Shown: positions 1-8,305, counted from the stretch's first letter. The stretch: 18,030 bases of DNA from Bacteroidales bacterium (GCA_007123065.1 SKSI01000187.1:1-18030), one strand, 5' to 3'. Numbers and translations: made by a program. Notes: a model not told the origin generated them from the letters alone.

Positions 1-3000
1 ATGGTGGTGGTGGTGCCCTTGCCGGAGGTATAACGATTTTCTCGGCAGGTAATAGCGATACTTCCGATCCGCGTTACCCCGGTTATTACTCCGGTGCTTT
101 TTCGGTGGCCGGTACCAATAACCAGGATGTGAAATCGTGGTATTCTACTTATGGTGAATGGGTGGATGTGTCGGCTCCCGGCGGGGAGACTAACTCCGTT
201 ACAGAGCGCGGAGTGCTCAGTACGCTGAACAACAACTCATATGGATATTATCAGGGCACTTCCATGGCAAGTCCCCATGTGTCAGGAATTGCAGCATTGA
301 TGCTGTCGAAGGTTTATGGCGAGCTGGATGCTGAGGAAGTGGCCGATATTCTACGGATGACTTCAGACAACCACTACGCTGTAAATCCAAATTACATAGG
401 ACTTTTGGGAAGTGGCAGGGTCAATGCTCTGGAGGCACTGATTTTGGCTGAGCTGTTTCATATCCTTCCTGCCAATCCCTCCAATTTCGAGGCCATTGGC
501 CTGACCGATACGGAGATGAGCATTAGCTGGGAGCTGAACGATGAGGAGCACGAAGTGCTTTTGGCCTGGAGTGTTGACGGACAGTTTGGCAGTCCAGCAG
601 AGAACGAGACATATGCTGCAGGAGATGAAATCCCGGGAGGGGGAATCGTCCTATACGCAGGCGATGCAACTTCCTATCTTCAGGGTGAACTTGAAGCTTC
701 AACGCTCTATTTTTACCGAATATGGTCGCTGGGCGATGAAGGTATCTACTCTTATGGTCGCAACACAGACGGACGCACCCAGTGCGGTGTGGAGGAACTT
801 CCCATCAGCGAGGCCTTTGGTGCTGGGATTCCTTATTGCTGGGAATTTGAGCCAACACAGGGCAACTGGGGCATCTCTACAGGTCAGGGCAACCCGGCAC
901 CCGGGATGCAGTTCAGCTGGAGTCCTTCCTTATCCAATTATTCCCACCGCCTGGTGACAGCCCCATATGAAGGCGATATTCCCGGCAGCGCAATTGCCCT
1001 GGAGTTTGATATGATGCTTGACAACTACTCTATGAACACCGTGGAGTATCTGAGTGTGGAGGTCTGGACCGGGGGAGAGTGGCAAGAGCTGATGGAGTTT
1101 GACAACACGGGCGGAGATATAGCCTGGGATACCTATCTCGTGGATCTGACCCCCTGGGCACTTGACAACGTATTCATGGTCGGATTCCGTGCCCACGGTT
1201 CCAATTCTTACAACATCAACCGCTGGGTGATCGACAACATTCAGGTATTTTCATACTCCTGTCCGCCGCCTTATGATTTAAGTGCACATGACATTGACAC
1301 AGAAAGTGCTATGATTGTCTGGGAATCGGCAGGAGAGGAGTCTCTATGGAACCTGATCTGGGGCGAACAGGGCTTTGATCCGGATCAATCAGGAACCCTT
1401 GTGGAGGGGTTGACCAGTACCGGCTATTTATTGGAAGACCTTGATGTTTTTACCGATTATGACGTGTATGTCCTTGCCGACTGTGGAGATGATGACCTGA
1501 GCGTATGGGCCGGTCCCCTGAGCTTCAAAACCCTGGCTACCTGTCCGGCACCGGTTGACCTCTTTGTGAACAATATCGAAAGTACTTCCGCAAATGTAGG
1601 CTGGACAGCAGTTGGTGAAGAAGGGCTGTGGGATATTATCTATGGCAATACCGGTTTTAATCCGGAAACGGGAGGCAACATGATCGAAGGGGTTACGGAA
1701 AACCCATTTCACCTGCAGGGACTTGATGCGGTGAGCACTTATGATGTCTATGTAAGGGCATATTGCGGCCCGGATGACCTGAGCATCTGGACCGGACCGG
1801 CGACCTTTAGCACTACTTGTGGTGTGATGAGTCTGCCCTACCTGGAAACTTTTGATGGCAACGCACCTGATTGCTGGACCTTTATCGACGGGCAAGGCAA
1901 CTGGGGCTTCACCTCAACGCTGTATGGCCCGCCATCCAGTCCGAGTGGCCCGCCTCATGCCACTTTTACCTGGAGTCCGTCGACAACGGATTACTCCCAT
2001 AGCCTGGTTAGTCCACTTATCGATGCTGCTGGCGCTTCCGAGGGTATTCTGGTGGATTTCCTGCTGTTTCTCAACAATTACAATGATGCCAACATCAACA
2101 AGATGGCGGTGGAATTCAAGTCCGTTGACGACGATGACTGGATCCTGCTTGAAGAGTTTAGCAGCGAAGGACAGGGTAGCAATAACATAGAGTTTGCAGT
2201 AGAAGGCGAACTGCTCTCCGGTATGGCGGGTCAGGTTTTTCAGCTGCGTTTCCGTGCAAATGGTGAAAACAGTTTCAGCATCAATGGATGGGGCCTCGAC
2301 GACATCCATGTTTATGCAGGTGGTGGTCCGGAGCCCTGTCTGCAGCCCACAGGTTTGTCGGTAACAGATATCACTGATACCAATGCCTTGATCGACTGGC
2401 AGGCCGGTGGTACAGAAGTGGAGTGGAACCTTGTGTATGGAGAGACAGGGTTTGATCCCGATGAGGATGGTTTTCTTGTTGAAGGAATCACGGAGAAACC
2501 TTATAGCTTGTCTGAACTTCAGCATAATACAGAGTACAGTGTTTATGTCAGGGCTGTTTGTGGTGACGAGCTTAGTCCCTGGTCAGAGCCTGTACATTTC
2601 AGCACCGAGCCTACAATTTACATCGTTAATGCTACTGCAAGTGAACACGGAAATATCGATCCCGAAGGGGAAATTGAGGTGGTTAAAGGTGAAAGCCTGT
2701 ATTTTACGTTTATGCCCGATATTCATTATCATATTCAGGATGTGAGTGTGGATGGAGTGAGTGTGATGGATGAGGTGGAGATGGAGGACGGGTTATTGGG
2801 AGAAGGCCTGTATTATATGGCTGAGATCGAAGATCATCATGATATTCATGTTGAGTTTGCAGTAAACCAATACCATGTAAGTGTTGCTGTTGAACCTGCC
2901 GATGGCGGCACGGTGACAGGTGATGGTGCGTATGAATGGAACTCAGAGGTTACTTTGGAGGCTTCAGCTGCAGCGGATTATATGTTCCTGCACTGGACAG

Positions 3001-3362
3001 AAGCGGGTGTTGTTGTTCATGATGAAGACAACTATACTTTCATTGTAGAAGATGAGCGCGAACTGGTTGCACACTTTCAGCTGACCGTTGATGTGGATGC
3101 AATTTCTGGCTATTCCGGTGTAAGCATATATCCAAATCCAGCAACTGACAAGCTACAGGTCGCTTTTACTGATAATCGGATTAATAATGTCCGGATAATC
3201 TTACTGAACCTTCAGGGTCAGGTAGTTCTTGAACACAATGTGATGGAAGGTGATGATCTGCAGGAGTACAGCATCTCGTTGGAGGGCATTGATTCCGGTA
3301 TATACCTGTTGCAGGTGGATACTGCTGCCGGCAGCCATCATGAAAAGTTGATTATCCGTTAA
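1..3362 (+). CDS. Subtilisin-like (S8) serine protease, multi-domain T9SS cargo, 5' end missing
   Basis: The open frame (frame 3) runs in from the left edge, so signal peptide, propeptide and the catalytic Asp and His lie outside. What remains of the peptidase is clear: the oxyanion-hole motif SAGN (Asn at 51-53) and the catalytic Ser in GTSMASPHVSG (Ser codon 261-263). After it come an FnIII-like domain (about 453-790), a choice-of-anchor-J/cleaved-adhesin-like jelly roll (790-1257), two FnIII domains (1260-1540, 1542-1820), a second jelly roll (1821-2322), a fourth FnIII (2337-2611), two InlB B-repeat-like segments (2612-3090) and a T9SS type A sorting domain (from about 3110, with IYPNPATDKLQV and a GIYLLQV...KLIIR end). 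It is probably exported by Sec, moved across the outer membrane by T9SS and anchored or released there as a surface protease. The GTG at 105 is internal and not a start. Substrate unknown. Confidence 0.93.
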   Translation, partial: GGGGALAGGITIFSAGNSDTSDPRYPGYYSGAFSVAGTNNQDVKSWYSTYGEWVDVSAPGGETNSVTERGVLSTLNNNSYGYYQGTSMASPHVSGIAALMLSKVYGELDAEEVADILRMTSDNHYAVNPNYIGLLGSGRVNALEALILAELFHILPANPSNFEAIGLTDTEMSISWELNDEEHEVLLAWSVDGQFGSPAENETYAAGDEIPGGGIVLYAGDATSYLQGELEASTLYFYRIWSLGDEGIYSYGRNTDGRTQCGVEELPISEAFGAGIPYCWEFEPTQGNWGISTGQGNPAPGMQFSWSPSLSNYSHRLVTAPYEGDIPGSAIALEFDMMLDNYSMNTVEYLSVEVWTGGEWQELMEFDNTGGDIAWDTYLVDLTPWALDNVFMVGFRAHGSNSYNINRWVIDNIQVFSYSCPPPYDLSAHDIDTESAMIVWESAGEESLWNLIWGEQGFDPDQSGTLVEGLTSTGYLLEDLDVFTDYDVYVLADCGDDDLSVWAGPLSFKTLATCPAPVDLFVNNIESTSANVGWTAVGEEGLWDIIYGNTGFNPETGGNMIEGVTENPFHLQGLDAVSTYDVYVRAYCGPDDLSIWTGPATFSTTCGVMSLPYLETFDGNAPDCWTFIDGQGNWGFTSTLYGPPSSPSGPPHATFTWSPSTTDYSHSLVSPLIDAAGASEGILVDFLLFLNNYNDANINKMAVEFKSVDDDDWILLEEFSSEGQGSNNIEFAVEGELLSGMAGQVFQLRFRANGENSFSINGWGLDDIHVYAGGGPEPCLQPTGLSVTDITDTNALIDWQAGGTEVEWNLVYGETGFDPDEDGFLVEGITEKPYSLSELQHNTEYSVYVRAVCGDELSPWSEPVHFSTEPTIYIVNATASEHGNIDPEGEIEVVKGESLYFTFMPDIHYHIQDVSVDGVSVMDEVEMEDGLLGEGLYYMAEIEDHHDIHVEFAVNQYHVSVAVEPADGGTVTGDGAYEWNSEVTLEASAAADYMFLHWTEAGVVVHDEDNYTFIVEDERELVAHFQLTVDVDAISGYSGVSIYPNPATDKLQVAFTDNRINNVRIILLNLQGQVVLEHNVMEGDDLQEYSISLEGIDSGIYLLQVDTAAGSHHEKLIIR

Positions 3363-3364
3363 TT

Positions 3365-3391
3365 AACTGATGCCAAAGGTGGTTATCAGTT
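3365..3391 (+). terminator. Weak hairpin just after the protease stop codon
   Basis: The perfect 7-bp inverted repeat AACTGAT/ATCAGTT starts 3 bases past the stop, with a 13-nt loop, and lies between two convergent genes. No clear U-tract follows, so intrinsic termination is only a guess. Confidence 0.3.
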
Positions 3392-3481
3392 TCGATGTTC
3401 GGGTTCAATACAGAGGTATTCCCATGTCTTTTGTTATGTTTGAGGTGATTTGGCCTGCAAAAGCAACATTACCGTGACAAA

Positions 3482-4711
3482 TCAATCTCTTACACATCGA
3501 ACACTGTGGCCGTATACCCGGCTGTAATTATTGCGATAGAGGGTGGTTGAGTTATAGGACATGTACCAGTTCCAGGCCCGTTGAAGCACTTCACTGGGTG
3601 TAGGTGTGCCTGTCCAGAAGAATCCCATTTCGTGTAAGCCGCCAAAAACACCCTGGGTAGGATAACGCGCACCACCGGGCAATGCTGTGAAACCGCTTTC
3701 GTTGGTGGCAACGTTGGGAGGGAACCAAAGTCCGTTGCCATCACCGGTATTTCCGGTTGCCTTCATTTTGCCTCCTGCATTGTTCGTGTTGATCACACCG
3801 TTGGGATCCAGGTAATTCATAAGATCCAGAAACTCATCATCGGTGGGCATACGCCATCCTTCCGGACATAATCCTCGTTCGTCATCTACTGCATACCAGT
3901 TGTAAAGATTTCCATAAAGCTCAATATTGTCCGGGTTGTTGGCATATACACAGTAGGCTCCCGTTGTAAGTCCTGCCCACTCTGTATTATCTGTGATGTT
4001 TGGTATTTGGTCGCCATTGTTATAATGGGCTACCTTCAGGTTCTCCGCCATCCATTCAAGCTCATTGATAACAACGGTTTCGTATGTGTTTCCGTCGATA
4101 TCGGTCAGCGAGTCGTCGTCCATATCTACCCATTGGGGTACACCGTCTATAACACCCAGAACCTGACCCTCTTCACCAATAGAGATCGCAATCCATCCAT
4201 CGGTGCTGTAGAGGAGCATGTCACCCTGCTCCGGGTTGCTCAACTGCACCATTTCATCAAGATTCGGCAAATTTATCAGGTCATGGTATTCCCCGCTGAA
4301 TGCATCGGCAGAAGATTCTGCATGTAAAGCATAAGGAACACTGAGCAGTTGGGTCGTTCCCATTTCTGTATAATTGCTTCCACCGTCCGGATCCAGATGA
4401 ATATTGATGTAAAATGGTCCCGATTGCCAGGGAATATCCTCAAAGCTGCCTTGCAATACGCTCCCGCTTCCAATTTGAATATTGATCAGACCAAATTCAT
4501 TGGTCATGGGGAAAAACACCTCTTCATAGACTGTCGTACCTTCAGCACTGCCCTGTTGTATCGCAACCAGCAAACCTACAGCCTGCTCTGCCAAAATCGC
4601 ACCGGAAGCATCCCGGACTATTGCCTGGTAATTGAATCGCTGTGGGACTTGTGCCGCTAAGATTCCTGATAAAAGGAATGCAATTGTGAGTATGATAAAT
4701 TTTTGTTTCAT
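3482..4711 (-). CDS. Exported FISUMP-domain protein (Fibrobacter succinogenes major paralogous domain)
   Basis: This 409-aa protein has an N-terminal signal peptide (KQK, then a hydrophobic run, then AAQ) and no lipobox Cys, so it should be cut by signal peptidase I. The next section (PQRFNYQAIVRDASG, residues about 22-130) is a beta-rich N-terminal region often seen on secreted Bacteroidota proteins. Residues about 204-409 match the FISUMP family in pattern: DIDGNTYETVVI...WMAENLKV, GNLYNWYAV, GLCPEGWRMPTDDEF, and an ending with SVRCVRD. The family is common in surface proteins of Bacteroidota and Fibrobacter and has no agreed biochemical role. There is no T9SS sorting domain, so it may stay in the periplasm or leave by another route. 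It converges with the protease gene (119 bp apart). The start is set by the signal peptide; the upstream DNA holds a 12-bp direct repeat. Confidence 0.88.
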   Translation of the reverse strand: MKQKFIILTIAFLLSGILAAQVPQRFNYQAIVRDASGAILAEQAVGLLVAIQQGSAEGTTVYEEVFFPMTNEFGLINIQIGSGSVLQGSFEDIPWQSGPFYINIHLDPDGGSNYTEMGTTQLLSVPYALHAESSADAFSGEYHDLINLPNLDEMVQLSNPEQGDMLLYSTDGWIAISIGEEGQVLGVIDGVPQWVDMDDDSLTDIDGNTYETVVINELEWMAENLKVAHYNNGDQIPNITDNTEWAGLTTGAYCVYANNPDNIELYGNLYNWYAVDDERGLCPEGWRMPTDDEFLDLMNYLDPNGVINTNNAGGKMKATGNTGDGNGLWFPPNVATNESGFTALPGGARYPTQGVFGGLHEMGFFWTGTPTPSEVLQRAWNWYMSYNSTTLYRNNYSRVYGHSVRCVRD

Positions 4712-4720
4712 TTGCTTGTA

Positions 4721-4755
4721 ATTTTGGTTTGATATGTTGTTATATTTTGGTTTGA
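4721..4755. repeat. 12-bp perfect direct repeat upstream of the FISUMP gene
   Basis: ATTTTGGTTTGA occurs at 4721-4732 and again at 4744-4755, a 23-bp period (about two helical turns). It lies 10-44 bp upstream of the minus-strand start codon. It could be an operator for a dimeric regulator or a chance duplication in the leader. Confidence 0.4.
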
Positions 4756-4792
4756 CAGGTCAAGCCATGTCATTACGGGTGGTTAAACCGTC

Positions 4793-4808
4793 GCATCTTC
4801 GCGTCTTC
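4793..4808. repeat. Tandem octamer pair
   Basis: GCATCTTC and GCGTCTTC are adjacent, differing at one base (GAAGAYGC twice on the minus strand), next to a small CAGC/GCTG inverted repeat. They lie in the 136-bp gap between two minus-strand genes. Function not recognised. Confidence 0.3.
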
Positions 4809-4822
4809 AGCTCCCGGCTGCC

Positions 4823-4844
4823 TTAAGTCTCTAAAGACTCTTAA
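4823..4844 (-). terminator. Hairpin directly after the 751-aa cargo gene
   Basis: TTAAGTCT and AGACTCTTAA form a stem (AGTCT/AGACT core, CTAA loop, a 2-nt bulge, then a TTAA/TTAA outer pair). It starts 3 bases past the minus-strand stop codon at 4848. There is no strong U-tract, so termination strength is uncertain. Confidence 0.35.
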
Positions 4845-4847
4845 TTC

Positions 4848-7103
4848 TTAATGCCAGTGCCCATTGCCAATGATTTGAATCTTTTGTGATGTTGTTCCAA
4901 GGCGCGTTTGTACTTGCAGTATATAAAACCCTGCAGGAAGATGTGCTGTGCCAATGGCTATATGTTTTTTGTTCCCTTGTTTTCGCGCTACAACCCGCCC
5001 ATATGCATCCATGATGATCACTTGACTAATTTGTGCGGATGAATCAATAAAAACCCTTTTGCCTGCAGGGTTTGGATATACCAGAATATTAAACGATGGA
5101 TGATTTGGTGCATTGAGGGGATAATCTCCCCAGATGTCACTTACAACAAGCGGTCCGGTAATTTCCACTTGTCTGTTCGGCTCACCTTCCCATTCTCCGT
5201 GGTCCCAGCCGGGGATATTGTTGATTACCACAAAATACTTATACTCATAAAGGCCTTCGGTTAATGCGATTGTGTTTGTGTAAATATTGGGGTTTTCATC
5301 ACGTGGGTGAAGTTGCATTTCCGGGTCTTCTCCGGGAATTGGCCACTCTCCGGTAAAATTACCGGAAATGTAAACACTGTGCCCTTCTTGCGGGTCAAAG
5401 ACAATTTGTTCCTCCCCAAAAATAGCATCCTTCATGTTTACATTTATGATGAGATTGTGCAGGTATTCTACAGGCTCCATGGCAATGCCTACATTCATTT
5501 CAGAATCAATGACTTCAAATGATTTTTCTTTGGTCTGGTATCCTTCTTTATCCAGATAAGCTGTGTAATGACCGGGCTTCAGCATGATTTGGGCCTGACC
5601 GTAGAGGTTTGTGATCAATTGCTGATCATTTTCATCAAAAGTAATTAGTACATCCGGTAGAGGCGTGTCTTCTATCATACATGTGACTTGGAAATTTACT
5701 TTAAAAAAATCCTCGTCGCCGGAAATCAACAAATCATCAATAAACCAGCTGTTGATATGACTGTTGTTGCCCTCAAAAACGAAAGAGATATAGAATTTTT
5801 CTTTACCGGCGAGATGGTCGAGGTTCACCGATACATTTTCAGGACCATGGTTTTTCCCTTCAGATCTTTCGGGTATTTTATCAGGATTCTGTTCTGCTGA
5901 TTTCATATACAGAACCCATTCGTTTTCCCAGTTGATGGTATCGGTAGATGATTGTACTTTAAGGAGGTACAAACCCATAAAGTCATTTACAAAGTGTTTG
6001 AATGAAAGGGTTAATGATGATTCGTGTACAGCGTTTATCGGACGGCTTGTTAATCGCAGCAGTTCGTCGTCTTGAGCAGGATTCCAGTGGAAGCGCATTT
6101 CGGGGCGTTCTCCTTCTGCATTGTTGGTAGGCCAGGCGCCCCAGTTGATGTGGGAACGTGTCCATCCAACAGGGATATTTCCTGTGGCAACTCCCAGGAA
6201 ATCTTCATAGAACGGTGTGGGTGTTGGCTCAAGCGGCACAAAATGGGCTTTTACGCTTTTATCTTCATCCATTTGGATGAAGGTAAGCATCTGCAGGGGT
6301 TCAATCACGTCTCCCTCCCAGTGACTGAAATCCCATCCATAGTCAGGTGTGGCAAGCAGTTCCACAACAAGGTCTTCGGTGTATTCATGTTGCCCGGCTG
6401 GTGGATTTGTATTACCTGCTCCGGCAGGGTATTCCATGGTAAGAGTATGTATTGCAAATGGTCCTATCCGAACATAGTCTATGTATATCCAGTTGAATGA
6501 TGTCTGGTCCTGGGCTGTTACATAATAGTGGAAGGCAAGGTGTTTTTCTCCGCTCAGATTGCTGAGGTCCACAATGTACTCTTCCCAATCAGAAGTAAAT
6601 GGTATGACTTCGATCAGTTCAGCGTGGTTGTGAAGATCAGTGGTGTTTTCATAAGCTTGATCTACTGCCATGATACGCATGTTCTCACGCACACCATCCG
6701 GCGCACTGGAGGAAAACCCAAAAAAGACAAGTGACAGGTCATTTCTGTCGTCGAAATCAATAGGAGGAGTTAATAGCCACTCGTCAGCCTGGTAGTCGGA
6801 TGCATATCCCTGATGGGCACGTGCAGAATGCTCTTCGTGGTATGCGTAATAGTTGTTTTGCTCCCAGTAGGCATCTGCTATACCGTTTACATATGTCCAT
6901 CCCGCTGGTGGAAATGCTCCAGGTGTTTCAAAAGACTCATTCAGGAGCAAATCATTAATAGTTTGCTGGCGAGATTTATATGTGTCATTCTTATTCAAAA
7001 CCCTGCCATAAACCTGTATGTCCAAAGTAAAACATACAATCAAAATAAATATATAAATACAATGAACCCTTATCATTTTAATATCGCTTATATTTTCATT
7101 CAA
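4848..7103 (-). CDS. Large multi-domain secreted protein with T9SS sorting domain
   Basis: A 751-aa protein with a signal segment near residues 10-33 (IRVHCIYIFILIVCF...). The order of domains is: jelly roll of choice-of-anchor-J/cleaved-adhesin type (about 52-215, ESFE...PPAGW...WLLTPPI...WIYIDYVRIG); InlB B-repeat-like segment (218-290, ending DKSVKAHF); second jelly roll (297-460, FYEDF...IPVGWTRSHINWGAW...SWFIDDLLI); carboxypeptidase-regulatory/PEGA-like segment (468-545); a starch-binding-like beta sandwich (548-670, VYISGNF...LYEYKYFV); and a T9SS type A domain (670-751, LVYPNPAGKRVFI...AGFYILQV). No catalytic motif is visible, so an adhesin or binding role is more likely than an enzyme. 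Met1 and Met10 are both possible starts; Met10 gives a more ordinary signal peptide. The C-terminus runs about 6 residues (GNGHWH) past the usual KI.I end of such tails. Confidence 0.88.
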   Translation of the reverse strand: MNENISDIKMIRVHCIYIFILIVCFTLDIQVYGRVLNKNDTYKSRQQTINDLLLNESFETPGAFPPAGWTYVNGIADAYWEQNNYYAYHEEHSARAHQGYASDYQADEWLLTPPIDFDDRNDLSLVFFGFSSSAPDGVRENMRIMAVDQAYENTTDLHNHAELIEVIPFTSDWEEYIVDLSNLSGEKHLAFHYYVTAQDQTSFNWIYIDYVRIGPFAIHTLTMEYPAGAGNTNPPAGQHEYTEDLVVELLATPDYGWDFSHWEGDVIEPLQMLTFIQMDEDKSVKAHFVPLEPTPTPFYEDFLGVATGNIPVGWTRSHINWGAWPTNNAEGERPEMRFHWNPAQDDELLRLTSRPINAVHESSLTLSFKHFVNDFMGLYLLKVQSSTDTINWENEWVLYMKSAEQNPDKIPERSEGKNHGPENVSVNLDHLAGKEKFYISFVFEGNNSHINSWFIDDLLISGDEDFFKVNFQVTCMIEDTPLPDVLITFDENDQQLITNLYGQAQIMLKPGHYTAYLDKEGYQTKEKSFEVIDSEMNVGIAMEPVEYLHNLIINVNMKDAIFGEEQIVFDPQEGHSVYISGNFTGEWPIPGEDPEMQLHPRDENPNIYTNTIALTEGLYEYKYFVVINNIPGWDHGEWEGEPNRQVEITGPLVVSDIWGDYPLNAPNHPSFNILVYPNPAGKRVFIDSSAQISQVIIMDAYGRVVARKQGNKKHIAIGTAHLPAGFYILQVQTRLGTTSQKIQIIGNGHWH

Positions 7104-7137
7104 ATCAGAATATTTATTAAGATCATATAGTATTATC

Positions 7138-7548
7138 TCATTTTTTCACAAATCTGAATATTTTTTCGCTATCTGCTGTAAACATCTTTAAAAGGCAGAT
7201 ACCCGGGCTAATATGATTCAGGCTGATTTCTTTGCTCAAACCTTGAGCGGGGATGGTTTTGACATGTGCGCCTGTGAAGTCATTTAGCGTTATTTGTTTA
7301 ATTGGTTTGTTTGACCCTATACTGATGTACTCACTAGTGTCATGTCAACGCTACTTTAGCCGGTCCAAGTCTTGATCTTTTTCCTCATATCTGCAAAATA
7401 AAATCTTTACGTAGCTAAGGCTATGCGCAGATTTTCTTTTTTAATCTGAGAAAAAATCTCTGCGACTTAACCGACACAGCAGCATTGACACGACACTAGC
7501 GGGAACAGGAAAAACAGCTATTGTTATTGTTTTTTTATGTGGCTGATT
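7138..7548 (-). pseudogene. C-terminal remnant of a T9SS cargo gene, split by an inserted element
   Basis: On the minus strand the frame ending in TGA at 7138-7140 is open through 7331. It encodes EYISIGSNKPIKQ, then ITLNDFTGAHVKTI, then SPGICLLKMFTADSEK and a final IFRFVKK, a clear match to the second half of a type A sorting domain. The same frame beyond the element (7501-7548) encodes HKKTITIAVFPVP, the expected first strand with the FP.P motif. Removing 7338-7495 plus one CTAG copy joins them in frame as FPVPASEYISIGS. A stop at 7549-7551 and the lack of any start or signal peptide show that the rest of the gene is gone. The first stop inside the element is at 7441-7443. It has the same orientation as the 751-aa cargo gene, 34 bp upstream of that gene's start. 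Confidence 0.8.
7338..7495. mobile_element. 158-bp MITE-like element with CTAG target duplication
   Basis: The ends are inverted repeats: TGTCATGTCAACGCTAC at 7338-7354 against TGTCGTGTCAATGCTGC read inward from 7495 (14 of 17 identical, all three differences transitions). Weaker pairing goes on to an AAGTC on each side. The element is bounded by CTAG at 7334-7337 and 7496-7499. Inside are further inverted repeats: ATCTGC (7389-7394) with GCAGAT (7427-7432), and CGCAG (7426-7430) with CTGCG (7460-7464). It contains no ORF of useful size, so it would need a transposase supplied from elsewhere. A palindromic 4-bp CTAG target is known for some IS5-related elements, but the parent family is not recognised. 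Confidence 0.75.
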
Positions 7549-7600
7549 TTAAAACTGCAATTTACAAAAAATAATAAACATCAATTTTTCCTGAGATAAT

Positions 7601-7608
7601 TATCTTTG
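7601..7608 (+). promoter_or_regulatory. Candidate -7 box for the short T9SS cargo gene
   Basis: TATCTTTG fits the Bacteroidota TAnnTTTG -7 element and lies 51 bp upstream of the ATG at 7660. No good TTTG -33 box is seen at the usual distance, so the call rests on one element. Confidence 0.4.
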
Positions 7609-7659
7609 TAAATAATAAGATATCAAATTCATTATTTATTCATTTTATTAATATCTGCT

Positions 7660-8148
7660 ATGAAGATGATCAGACTGGCTATATTTGTAACCTTTTTGTT
7701 ATCAGCTGCAGGCCTAACTTCTCAATCATTAAGTCAATCTGTAGTAGCGTCTTCTGGCGGAAACGGAACGGGTGAGGGTATTTCTATACAGTGGACAATC
7801 GGGGAAACATTTACAGAAACCCTTCAGGGCGATGCTTTGATTCTTACACAGGGATTTCATCAAACAGATCTGATTGTCACCTCAATAGATGAAATATCAG
7901 GCGTTGAAGTTGAGATTCTGGCTTTCCCGAATCCTGTAACCGAACATGTGACCATTGGTGTGCACGATGACAGTTACACAGGGATGACCTATCGTCTGGC
8001 AGATTTTCTGGGAAACATCCTTGCTGTTGGCGCATTGGATGGTTTTGAAACACAGGTTTCTTTCAGCAAATTGCAGTCTGGTGTATACTTCCTGGTTGTT
8101 TCCAGCAGTGAACAGCACCTGAAAACTTTCCGGATTGTCAAGAAATAA
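7660..8148 (+). CDS. Short secreted protein with T9SS sorting domain
   Basis: A 162-aa protein: signal peptide (residues 1 to about 22, KMIRLAIFVTFLLSAAG), a small middle part with the pattern SVVASSGG...ISIQWTIGET...LTQGFHQ (about 27-68), then a type A sorting domain (about 83-162, ILAFPNPVTEHVTIGV...GVYFLVVSSSEQHLKTFRIVKK). Small proteins of this plan, with an S...GG...WTIGE...L.QGF.Q core before the tail, are frequent in Bacteroidota genomes and have no assigned function. The core is too short for a known enzyme. It is probably translocated by T9SS and attached to the cell surface or released. The start is supported by the signal peptide and a candidate -7 box 51 bp upstream. It stands alone on the plus strand, facing away from the pseudogene remnant. 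Confidence 0.85.
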   Translation: MKMIRLAIFVTFLLSAAGLTSQSLSQSVVASSGGNGTGEGISIQWTIGETFTETLQGDALILTQGFHQTDLIVTSIDEISGVEVEILAFPNPVTEHVTIGVHDDSYTGMTYRLADFLGNILAVGALDGFETQVSFSKLQSGVYFLVVSSSEQHLKTFRIVKK

Positions 8149-8241
8149 GTTTCCCACGTTTGGTATTTTATTAATTAGGCCGCTCTTCCAGTTGATCAGC
8201 ATTATAGATATATTTTTTTTCCACTTTTGTATTAAAATTTG

Positions 8242-8249
8242 TATTTTTG
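8242..8249 (+). promoter_or_regulatory. Candidate -7 box for the TPR protein gene
   Basis: TATTTTTG fits TAnnTTTG and lies 56 bp before the preferred ATG at 8306. A TTTG at 8226-8229 is closer than the usual 19-21 nt spacing, and the region is very T-rich, so the match could be chance. Confidence 0.35.
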
Positions 8250-8305
8250 ATTATCTGTTTTGATTTTTAATGGTAATATATTTATTATTTAAGAAACACA
8301 ACAAA

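Noticed and set aside
105..107. GTG as the start of the protease gene
   Set aside because: The same frame is open to the left edge and encodes the SAGN oxyanion motif, so the gene begins outside the window.
1428..2525. Long minus-strand open frames inside the protease gene (1428-1895 and 1914-2525)
   Set aside because: Both lie antisense to a well-supported coding frame, have no recognisable domain, and arise from the high-GC codon use there.
3482..4711. FISUMP protein as T9SS cargo
   Set aside because: Its C-terminus ends within the FISUMP domain (SVRCVRD) and shows no sorting-domain motif.
7338..7495. Autonomous insertion sequence
   Set aside because: At 158 bp with no ORF it cannot encode a transposase; it is best called MITE-like.
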